Part shown: positions 1-7,180 of the stretch, piece after piece
Position numbering within the stretch: the first letter of the stretch is position 1
Layout of the letters: each line of letters begins with the position of its first letter
Source of the DNA: Verrucomicrobiia bacterium
GTDB taxonomy: Bacteria > Verrucomicrobiota > Verrucomicrobiia > Opitutales > Cerasicoccaceae
Reading direction: 5' to 3'
Assembly (NCBI GenBank): GCA_030432235.1
Contig: JAUIHT010000002.1
Coordinates: forward strand, 62,001-126,000
DNA length: 64,000 bases
Position numbers and translations under genes: made by a program
The notes under the pieces: generated by a model
What the model saw: only the letters and a program-made list of their open reading frames with translations
Told to the model about the DNA's origin: nothing
Database searches by the model: none

Positions 1-264
1 GACGAGCAGATCATCGAAATCACCGACGAGGGCCAGGTCATTGTCAACGACTACAAGTACGACACGCCCGTCTCGCCCCGCTTCATCGAGCTGGCCTCCA
101 TGCTCAAACGCTTTCACGAGGCCGCCACCGCCAACCAGGTCGAGGCCAACGTCACCGTCGCCCCCTCTGACGGCGTCCAGCACCAGACCATCATCAAGGT
201 CATGGACGCCATCTCCATCGCCGGCATCAAGGGCGTCAACTTCTCCATCGGCGAGCAGGACTAA
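1..264 (+). CDS. ExbD/TolR biopolymer transport protein, C-terminal part
   Basis: The reading frame is open from base 1 and ends in TAA at 262-264; the start lies outside the window. The visible 87 residues contain ITDEGQVIVND, a mid-protein stretch VEANVTVAPSDGVQHQTIIK and the ending IKGVNFSIGEQD. This matches the periplasmic C-terminal domain of ExbD/TolR, in which small strands around a 'valid-ated by position, D-G-x-x' turn precede a final A-G-(I/V)-x-x-(V/I/F) strand. ExbD works with ExbB (and TonB) to turn the proton gradient into energy for outer-membrane transport, or with TolQ/TolA in envelope maintenance. The ExbB/TolQ partner would be upstream, outside the window. The family call is by recognition of the fold pattern only; ExbD and TolR cannot be told apart here. 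Confidence 0.75.
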   Translation, partial: DEQIIEITDEGQVIVNDYKYDTPVSPRFIELASMLKRFHEAATANQVEANVTVAPSDGVQHQTIIKVMDAISIAGIKGVNFSIGEQD

Positions 265-276
265 GTCCTGCACCTT

Positions 277-326
277 CAAAGCTTCGCTTTGTGATGGGCT
301 ACGCCCATGCCGTACGCGCTTCGCGT
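277..326. repeat. three consecutive micro-hairpins
   Basis: Three small perfect inverted repeats follow each other almost without spacing: CAAAG-cttcg-CTTTG (277-291), ATGGGC-tac-GCCCAT (294-308) and ACGCG-ctt-CGCGT (314-326). They lie just after the exbD-like gene. None is followed by a T run on either strand, so they do not look like ordinary intrinsic terminators. Together with the hairpin at 374-422 and the repeat at 426-490 they fill the 293-base gap between the first two genes; no gene was recognised in that gap. Confidence 0.7.
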
Positions 327-373
327 TGCGTGGGAGGTTCTCTAACTCATGGGGTCCGTTTCCTCATGGGATA

Positions 374-422
374 TTTTGCGGCAAAGGGGATGGCGTTCCG
401 CCATCGCTCCTTTGCCGCAAAA
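374..422. repeat. long near-perfect palindrome (hairpin)
   Basis: The arm TTTTGCGGCAAAGG (374-387) pairs perfectly with its complement at 409-422, and an inner arm GATGGCG (389-395) pairs with CGCCATC (399-405). The loop is ttc and there is a small asymmetric bulge (one base left, three right). This gives about 21 paired bases in 49 nt. There is no T run after it on either strand. It could be a transcription-end structure processed by RNases or a mobile palindromic element. Confidence 0.8.
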
Positions 423-425
423 CAA

Positions 426-490
426 TGTCCCGTGCGGTCACGCACCGCGGGGTTGCCTTCGACAAGCTCAGGCCAGGTGGGGCGCGCAGC
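426..490. repeat. dispersed repeat, copy 1 (CCTTCGACAAGCTCAGG type)
   Basis: The stretch holds GTGCGGTCACGCACCGCGG followed by TTGCCTTCGACAAGCTCAGG and CCAGGTGGGGCGCG. A clearly related stretch occurs at 8671-8735, with the same order of words and only scattered differences. The core CCTTCGAC(A/G)(A/G)GCTCAGG occurs a third time at 18649-18668. This core is a motif commonly seen in intergenic DNA of many bacteria (general knowledge). Copies 1 and 2 also share the flanking sequence, so in this genome the unit is longer than the core. Confidence 0.7.
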
Positions 491-557
491 CCCCATGAAG
501 CTCAAGAAAGCGGCTTGCACCCAAAGGGTTAAGCCTTGTAAATAGGTCAAAATTCCA

Positions 558-1226
558 ATGGAAGGCGACGAAAACCTGGGCAGCTTCACCGCGCCGGACA
601 GTTCCGGCTCCAGCGGTGGCAACATTTTCATCCCGACGGCCATCGGGCTGGTCGGCATCCTTCTCGGAGGCATCGCGCTCTACCTGGCCTTCTCCGGCAG
701 CGGCAAGAGCACCGAGACTCAGGCCGCGCTGAAGTCCGCCACGGAGCAGACCGCCGCGCTGGAAGATCGCCTCGCCGGCATCGAGGAGCAGTTAGCCAAG
801 CTTTCCACCGAGATGTCCTCGCAGGACACCCGCCTGCGCACGCTGGCCGGGCAAACGCAGACCGCGCTCAGCCAGGTAGGCGTGGAGATGAACAAGACGC
901 GCCAGCAGTCCGCCGAAATCGCCGAGAAGGTGCAGGAAATCATCGCCAAGATGTCTGTGGCCAGCGCACCGCCACAGCCGGCCGCACCCACCAACGTCGC
1001 CACCATCACCGCCGCTGGCAACGCCCCCACCAATGCGCCGGACGGCTCCGCCGCGCCCGCCCACCGCGAGCACACCATCGCCAGCGGGGAAACCTTTGCC
1101 AAGCTCTCCAACAAGTACAACGTCAGCGTCGACGCCATCCTGGCGGCCAATCCCGACGCGGACCCGCGCCGCCTGCAGGTCGGGCAGAAGATCAAGATTC
1201 CCCACAACGACCACGAGCGCGAGTAA
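558..1226 (+). CDS. membrane-anchored coiled-coil protein with LysM domain
   Basis: 222 residues. A short N-terminal stretch (about 1-22) is followed by one membrane segment (about 24-46, IFIPTAIGLVGILLGGIALY). Next come a predicted coiled coil rich in A/E/Q/T (about 52-135) and an Ala/Pro-rich linker (about 136-168). A C-terminal LysM domain (about 172-218) follows, with HTIASGETFAKLSNKYNVSV and LQVGQKIKIP. LysM modules bind the glycan of peptidoglycan, so the protein probably anchors in the inner membrane and reaches the cell wall. The ATG is taken as the first in frame after the repeat-filled gap. The stop overlaps the next gene's start (TAATG), so the two are probably translated together. 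The exact job is unknown. Confidence 0.8.
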   Translation: MEGDENLGSFTAPDSSGSSGGNIFIPTAIGLVGILLGGIALYLAFSGSGKSTETQAALKSATEQTAALEDRLAGIEEQLAKLSTEMSSQDTRLRTLAGQTQTALSQVGVEMNKTRQQSAEIAEKVQEIIAKMSVASAPPQPAAPTNVATITAAGNAPTNAPDGSAAPAHREHTIASGETFAKLSNKYNVSVDAILAANPDADPRRLQVGQKIKIPHNDHERE

Positions 1227-1792
1227 TGTCTGTCGAGCCCGATCCGTCGCACTGGGAGGTCCTTTCCGAGCGTGAGCATGCCGACTGCAGGGTCTACCGC
1301 GTCTTCGAGCAGCGCACCCGCCACCTCGGCGACAACCGCGAGGGCACCTTTTACGTCATGCACTGCCCGGACTGGATTCAGGCCGTGCCGCTAACCACCG
1401 ACGGGCAGCTTATCCTGGTCAACCAGTACCGCTTCGGCAGCAAGCAGCTCTCCTGGGAGGTCCCCGGCGGCATGATGGACCCCGAAGACGATTCTCCGGA
1501 ATCCGCCGCCGCGCGCGAGCTCATCGAAGAGACCGGCTACCGGGGCAATAAGACCTCCTACCTGGGCTGGAGCTATCCCAACCCCGCCCTGCAGCAAAAC
1601 AAAACCCACTTTATCCTCATCGAAGGCTGTGAGCAAGTCGCCGGGCAGGACCTGGACCCCAACGAGGAGCTGACCATCAAGACCGTGCCGCCCCGCGAAG
1701 CCATTGAGATGGCCCGCCGCGGCGAAATCACGCACTGCATCTGTGTCAACGCCCTCTTCCTTTTGGAAAAGTGGCTCGCCGAGCGCGGTTAG
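1226..1792 (+). CDS. Nudix hydrolase (ADP-ribose pyrophosphatase-like)
   Basis: 188 residues. The N-terminal half has the strand pattern of ADP-ribose/ADP-sugar pyrophosphatases (CRVYRVFEQRTRH, then YVMHCPDWIQAVPLT and LILVNQYRFGSKQLSWEVP). The Nudix box follows at about residues 83-108: PGGMMDPEDDSPESAAA then RELIEETGY. The metal-binding REuxEExGu part is intact. The part between the glycines and RE is one residue longer than the usual GX5EX7RE spacing. The family hydrolyses nucleoside diphosphates linked to another group; the actual substrate is not readable from the sequence. The ATG overlaps the preceding LysM gene's stop by one base. The last codons of the gene lie in phase with the 21-bp repeat array that begins right after the stop. 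Confidence 0.85.
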   Translation: MSVEPDPSHWEVLSEREHADCRVYRVFEQRTRHLGDNREGTFYVMHCPDWIQAVPLTTDGQLILVNQYRFGSKQLSWEVPGGMMDPEDDSPESAAARELIEETGYRGNKTSYLGWSYPNPALQQNKTHFILIEGCEQVAGQDLDPNEELTIKTVPPREAIEMARRGEITHCICVNALFLLEKWLAERG

Positions 1793-2134
1793 CGGCCAGT
1801 CCACGCAATTCAGGGGCGTGTCGAGTCCGTTCAGGAACGAATCCACACAATGTAGAGGGTCACCGAGCTGATGTAGAAGCCCACTGAGTCGATGTAGAAG
1901 CAAGATTAGCTGCTCTATTTGCTTCTACATTGCCTGATAACCTCTCTACAGCGGCTTGGTAAGCGTCTACATCGACTCAGTGGGCTTCTACATTCACTCT
2001 GTGAGCACCTATATCGACTCAGTGAGCTTCTACATTGCCTCAGTTAGTCTCTATATTGTCCTGACACAGTTCTACAGTGACTAGCCGGGCTCCTACATCC
2101 GCACAGTGGGCTGCTGGAGTCCCATTTGCATGGT
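1793..2134. repeat. divergent array of degenerate 21-bp repeats around a hairpin
   Basis: Five 21-bp units read on the minus strand (1897 down to 1793). About ten read on the plus strand, beginning at 1925, 1946, 1967, 1988, 2009, 2030, 2051, 2072, 2093 and, very degenerate, 2114. The commonest form is CTACATyGrCTCAGTGrGCTT. The units at 1877-1897 (minus) and 1967-1987 (plus) are identical over 21 bases. Between the blocks, ATGTAGAAGCAA (1892-1903) and its complement (1919-1930) form a 12-bp stem. Since 21 is a multiple of three, each block reads as a seven-residue repeat (LHxLSxL-like), but the plus block has in-frame stops and no gene start was found. No protein-coding gene is claimed. Confidence 0.85.
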
Positions 2135-2177
2135 TTTCCGCTAAAGCCGGAGGCTTTACAGCCATTAGCTCAACAAT

Positions 2178-2413
2178 AGCGCCATCGGCGCGAAATATAA
2201 TAGCCCAGGCTGTAGCGAAGAGAGCTTGCGAACGCAGCGCAGGCCTGGGATGAGGCAGCGTTACGTACATTTGAGCGCTGTAAGCGCGGCATCATTCCCG
2301 GGCAATAGTGCCGCGCCTTCAGCGCTCGTTCCTTGTGAAGCAATCCTTTCCTGGGCCTGCGCTCGCTTCGCTCGCTCCAACCCAGGCTATGATAAAGCCG
2401 CGCCGTTGGCGCT
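2178..2413. repeat. 236-bp nested imperfect palindrome (REP/BIME-like element)
   Basis: The outer arm AGCGCCATCGGCGCG (2178-2192) is matched by AGCGCCAACGGCGCG read on the minus strand from 2413. Inside this, CCCAGGC (2204-2210) pairs with GCCTGGG (2243-2249), and CCTGGG (2350-2355) pairs with the CCCAGG at 2391-2396. The inner arms GAGCGCTGTAAGCGCGGCA (2273-2291) and TGCCGCGCCTTCAGCGCTC (2309-2327) are inverted repeats with two mismatches in 19. A further small palindrome TAAAGCC-gga-GGCTTTA sits at 2142-2158. The rest of the gap, to the permease start at 2516, shows nothing recognised. The layout resembles REP/BIME elements moved by RAYT transposases, but no transposase gene is in the window. 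Confidence 0.75.
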
Positions 2414-2515
2414 GTACACGGAGATAGTTACTCAAAGTCGATTTACCCCCTTGCCACCCGCCCCTTTGCAAAAAAGCCTCGCGCGGGGCACGTACGGTGC
2501 TTTGCATCTGGCGCG

Positions 2516-3838
2516 ATGCAGGCTGGCACATGCGAAAGTAAGATGGGACTGTTCATGGCCACGATGCTGGTCACCGTGAACATGGTCGGCACCGGGATAT
2601 TCCTGCTGCCCGTGACGATGGCGAGCATCGGCAGCATTTCCATCTGGGGCTGGCTGGTGGCTTCGCTGGGCGCCGGATGCATCGGGCTGATGTTCGCCTA
2701 CCTCGGCGCGACGGACCCGCAGCCGGGCGGCCCCTACGCCTACGCGCGGCTGACCTTCGGGCCGTACCTGGGCTTTCAGACCAACTACGTGTACTGGACG
2801 GCCAACCTCGTCGGCAACATCGCCGTGGCCACGACCGTGACGAGCTACTTCACGCTCTTCATCCCGGCGCTCAAGCACGAGTGGGTCGGCGCGAGCTTCA
2901 GCGTGGCCATGATTTGGGTGGCCACGGCCATCAACCTCGTCGGGCCGCGCTGCGTGGGCTTCGTCACCGGCTGGGGCACGGCCCTGGCCATCATACCACT
3001 GCTGGGCGTGGCCTTCCTTGGCTGGTTCTGGTTCGACCCGCAAACCTTCCTCGACGGCTGGAACCCCAACCACCGCCCGCCGCTCGCCGCGCTGGCCAGC
3101 AGCTCCGCCTTCGCGCTGTGGGCCTTCATCGGCATCGAGAGCGCGTCGGTCAACGCCGGCGTCATTGAGAACCCCAAGCGCAACGTCCCTCTGGCAACGC
3201 TGCTGGGGCTGCTCATCGCGGCCTTCCTTTACGTCAGCACCTGCACCGTGCTCATGGGCATCATCCCGGCCGAGAAGCTCGCCGTGGCCGACGCGCCCTT
3301 CTCCCTCGCCGCCGAGATGACCGTGGGGCACATCGGAGCGATTATCATCGGCGTGGCAGCCATCTTCAAGGCCGGCGGCTCGCTCATCGGCTGGACGTTG
3401 ACCATCGCGCAGTCCGCCGAGAGCGCGGCACGGGACGGTATCTTCCCCAGAATCTTCGGACAACGCGGCAAGAACGGTGTGCCGGTAAAGAACTTCCTCG
3501 TCACGGGTGTGCTGATGAGCGTGATCGTGTTTGCCACGGCCTCGCCCAACCTGACCGACCAGTTCGACAACATCATCGACACCGCCATCATCCTGACGCT
3601 CCTGCCCTACCTCTACTCGGCGGTGGCATTCCTCGTCTCCTGCCGCGCGCGGAAGTTCACCGACTGGCGCCGCTATGCCGCCTGGGCCGTCACGCTCGGC
3701 GCCATGGCCTACTGCCTCTTCGCCGTGGCCGGCTCCGAAGGCGCCCTCGCCCGCAACGCCTTGTTCCTCCTGCTCCTCAGCGTGCCCATCTATCTGGGCT
3801 TCCTGAAGGGGATGGAGGCCCGAAAGGCAGGGAGCTAA
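2516..3838 (+). CDS. APC-family amino acid/polyamine permease (AdiC/PotE-like)
   Basis: 440 residues with about twelve hydrophobic segments, the size of an APC-superfamily transporter. The N-terminus KMGLFMATMLVTVNMVGTGI followed by FLLPVTMASIG carries the G-(T/S)-G-(I/V)-F/I-x-LP signature of TM1, as in the arginine/agmatine exchanger AdiC and in PotE/CadB. GGPYAYARLTFGPYLGF (about residue 73) is the conserved TM3 loop. It should sit in the inner membrane and move or exchange an amino acid or amine; the substrate is unknown. The ATG at 2516 was chosen because AdiC/PotE have about ten residues before the K-x-G-L motif. An internal ATG at 2543 is possible. No strong Shine-Dalgarno is visible for either. 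No decarboxylase partner is adjacent. Confidence 0.85.
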   Translation: MQAGTCESKMGLFMATMLVTVNMVGTGIFLLPVTMASIGSISIWGWLVASLGAGCIGLMFAYLGATDPQPGGPYAYARLTFGPYLGFQTNYVYWTANLVGNIAVATTVTSYFTLFIPALKHEWVGASFSVAMIWVATAINLVGPRCVGFVTGWGTALAIIPLLGVAFLGWFWFDPQTFLDGWNPNHRPPLAALASSSAFALWAFIGIESASVNAGVIENPKRNVPLATLLGLLIAAFLYVSTCTVLMGIIPAEKLAVADAPFSLAAEMTVGHIGAIIIGVAAIFKAGGSLIGWTLTIAQSAESAARDGIFPRIFGQRGKNGVPVKNFLVTGVLMSVIVFATASPNLTDQFDNIIDTAIILTLLPYLYSAVAFLVSCRARKFTDWRRYAAWAVTLGAMAYCLFAVAGSEGALARNALFLLLLSVPIYLGFLKGMEARKAGS

Positions 3839-3945
3839 AAGTCGAAAGCTGAAAGCTAAAAGCGGAAAATACGGTACGAAAACTATAAATCCGCTTTGTC
3901 TATTCTTGCTTTTAGCTTTTCGCTTTGGGCTTTTAGCTCTTCTCC
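3839..3945. repeat. inverted-arm word repeat (AAAGCT family, copy A) between convergent genes
   Basis: The purine-rich left arm (3841-3870: GTCGAAAGCTGAAAGCTAAA and AGCGGAAAAT) is answered by a pyrimidine-rich right arm (3908-3940: GCTTTTAGCTTTTCGCTTTG and GGCTTTTAGC). The RNA could fold into a long hairpin. It lies between the convergent permease and DAHP synthase genes and could end transcription from both sides. The first 20 bases match 58775-58794 at 19 of 20 positions. Confidence 0.75.
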
Positions 3946-5013
<1,068 letters not shown>

Positions 5014-5181
5014 CAGGGAAAGCCACCCATTAGGCCCGTAACGGAGGCCTATTTCAAGACTTTAACCACCCCGCAACTGGGTATTTCCCGGTCCTCCCCT
5101 TGAAAAACCGGGTACGCAGGCGTACGTTTTAGCCATCTCAAGGGCTCAGCCGAGCCCAAACGAACTCGAACCAGTCCGATC

Positions 5182-5448
5182 ATGAAATTCAAGAAACCCC
5201 GCTTCTATCTGGCGGAAAGACTCTGCCTGTGGTTCACCATCCTGGCCACGGTCCCGGCGGTGATATTTGCCTGTTTTTATCCCGTAAGCGGCCTGCCACT
5301 CTACGGTAAGTCCCTGCTTGCGGCGCTCTTTACGGGCATCGTGTACTACTCTCTGCGCAGGGAGCGTTTGCAGGAAGAAGATGAACACGCCAGCCACCAT
5401 ACCCGGAACCCCTTCAACACCGACGAGCACGCGCATCGCACCCACTGA
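5182..5448 (+). CDS. small two-span membrane protein
   Basis: 88 residues with two hydrophobic segments (about 12-33, LCLWFTILATVPAVIFACF, and about 40-57, LYGKSLLAALFTGIVYYSL). A charged, His-rich tail follows (RRERLQEEDEHASHHTRNPF, ending DEHAHRTH). No family was recognised. It lies between the divergent aroG and the convergent porin gene. There is no strong ribosome-binding site. It is kept because the membrane-like composition is consistent from start to stop and no better gene covers the area. Confidence 0.5.
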   Translation: MKFKKPRFYLAERLCLWFTILATVPAVIFACFYPVSGLPLYGKSLLAALFTGIVYYSLRRERLQEEDEHASHHTRNPFNTDEHAHRTH

Positions 5449-5487
5449 GCTTGAACAATATCCCGGTGACCGTTTTGGCCTCTTGCT

Positions 5488-6945
5488 CTAGAAATCGACT
5501 TCGATTTGCGCGCCGAGGACGAGAGCATCGCTGATGTTGCCACGGCCACCGGGGTTGAAAATGGCCTGAATGTTGGGCTGAACGTAAAAATAGTCGGTCA
5601 CGTTGTAGCGGTAGCCCAATTCCACCGCAGTCTCGTAGCTCTGCGGTAGCTGGCCCTGACGTTGCTGAGAAGCAGCGAAGTCGTCACTGAAAAATCCGTA
5701 ATAGTAGCCGAGCGCGAGCACGTCCTGATCGCGATTCGGTAGCAGGCCGCGATAAAACATACCGGCGCTGAAAAAGACGTCCATCTGGCTGGTGCTGGCC
5801 CCCGCGAACTGCCCTGAGCTCCAGAGAAACAGGCCCTGTGTTTCCCGGTGGCCGGAGTTGATATCGCCCCAGTAGGTCGCGTTCTGCGAGGCCTGCGCCT
5901 GCGTGCCGACCTCATCGCCCGTGCCTTCGCGGTAAAGGCCCTGGTGGATGAGGTAGTAAAAGCCGCCGGTGCCGCTCTTCTGCGGCGGGGTGCTGCCGGG
6001 GCCCCCGGGAGCCGCACCGGAGAAGACGTCGAAGTCGCCCGTGAACCACCAGCCGCCCACCGAGTACTTGCCGGGCAAACCCTTTTCGCCCCGGGCCCAG
6101 TTGCGCTTCAGGCCGACCTCGCCCATGATGTTGGCCCCCTCGTTGAAATCGAAGCTCATGAATGCGCCGTGGTACTGGTTTTGCGGCAGACGGGTGTCCG
6201 CCCCATAGACGCCGAGGAAGGTGTAGACGCCGAGTTGCTCGCCGATGGACTGCCCGTACTTCCCGATGGCGCCCCAGGTGACCGTCGGGTAAGCGGTGAA
6301 GGGCCCCTGGAAAAAGAAGCCGACGGGCTGGCCGTCGAAGGCGTTGTTCATGTAGTACCCGAAGGCATAATCGTGCGAGAAGTCATCGAACTGCGCAATG
6401 CGCCCGGCCTTGAACGAGGCACGATCATCGAGGAAGTCCTGCTGGAGGTACAGGTTCACCAAGTGAAACGTCTGACCGCCGTAGACCTGCTGCACGTTGA
6501 TGACATTGCGGATGCGCCGCAGGCTCAGGCTGGTGCCCTGGCGATAGGCCGCGCTGACAAAGCCCGTCAGCCCTTCCCAACCAGTGATCTTTTCGAAGTC
6601 TGCACTAACGCTCAGACCGGTGCTGTCAGTCTCGGTAAAACCCCGGCTCACACCGCCGACGGGATTGCCCGCGATGTTGGAAACGTAAGTCAAGGTGACC
6701 CCGAATCCGGCCTCGGATATCTCATCCCGCGCTCCCCAAAGGTCTCCCAGAAGGTACTCCTGCTGGGCCAACTGTGTCCAGAAATCCTCGTGTTCGTCTT
6801 CCTCATCTCCATCACCAGCAAAATAGTTTTTACTCTCGATGGCCAAGGCCGGCTGCTCGGCTGAGTGGTGTTGGTCGACAGCGAAAATTTGAGGCAATAA
6901 TAAATGCGCGGCCAATGCCGCCGCCAGGGAGCGGAAGAGTTTCAT
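5488..6945 (-). CDS. carbohydrate-selective porin, OprB family
   Basis: 485 residues. An N-terminal signal peptide (MKLFRSLAAALAAHLLLPQI FA) is followed by an acidic stretch (GDGDEEDEHEDFW). A beta-barrel follows with alternating aromatic strands, for example LLGDLWGARDEISEAGFGVT, GFVSAAYRQGTSLSLRRIRN and AGRIAQFDDFSHDYAFGYYM. The protein ends in EVDF; a terminal Phe is typical of proteins inserted by the BAM complex. OprB porins let sugars through the outer membrane. A 235-base gap (6946-7180) upstream should hold the promoter; no clear operator or terminator was recognised there. No sugar transporter is adjacent, so the substrate cannot be guessed. Confidence 0.85.
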   Translation of the reverse strand: MKLFRSLAAALAAHLLLPQIFAVDQHHSAEQPALAIESKNYFAGDGDEEDEHEDFWTQLAQQEYLLGDLWGARDEISEAGFGVTLTYVSNIAGNPVGGVSRGFTETDSTGLSVSADFEKITGWEGLTGFVSAAYRQGTSLSLRRIRNVINVQQVYGGQTFHLVNLYLQQDFLDDRASFKAGRIAQFDDFSHDYAFGYYMNNAFDGQPVGFFFQGPFTAYPTVTWGAIGKYGQSIGEQLGVYTFLGVYGADTRLPQNQYHGAFMSFDFNEGANIMGEVGLKRNWARGEKGLPGKYSVGGWWFTGDFDVFSGAAPGGPGSTPPQKSGTGGFYYLIHQGLYREGTGDEVGTQAQASQNATYWGDINSGHRETQGLFLWSSGQFAGASTSQMDVFFSAGMFYRGLLPNRDQDVLALGYYYGFFSDDFAASQQRQGQLPQSYETAVELGYRYNVTDYFYVQPNIQAIFNPGGRGNISDALVLGAQIEVDF

Positions 6946-7180
6946 GGTAGGGTTTTCGGGGGGTTACAACGAAGGGGTTATCTTCGCGTGAACGGGGTTA
7001 AACAAGACAGGTTAACTTTTAATCCCAATATACCACCGACGCAAGGGAAATCGCACACTATCAAAAAGATGCGACTTGATTCTCATCTCCGTTCCCACCT
7101 CAGGGCAGCATGCAACGCGAGCGCTCAGGCACTACCCCATTAAGGCCCTGTGCGGCCACACACCTGCCGCCCTGCCCTGC

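Noticed and set aside
374-422. ordinary intrinsic terminator for exbD
   Set aside because: Strong hairpin but no T run on either side; listed as a palindrome instead.
1391-1903. minus-strand gene covering the repeat and the Nudix gene
   Set aside because: It is antisense to a well-supported Nudix hydrolase; the repeat-like N-terminus is explained by the 21-bp array and no similarity or ribosome-binding site supports it.
1793-2134. CRISPR array
   Set aside because: The units are directly adjacent at 21 bp without unique spacers and the two halves run in opposite directions; no cas genes are nearby.
2432-3463. 343-residue minus-strand open frame rich in Asp, Glu, Arg, Gly and His
   Set aside because: It is antisense to the APC permease; composition is that of a codon shadow.
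5014-5181. leader peptide or attenuator for DAHP synthase
   Set aside because: No run of aromatic codons or alternative hairpins was recognised in the gap between aroG and the small membrane protein.
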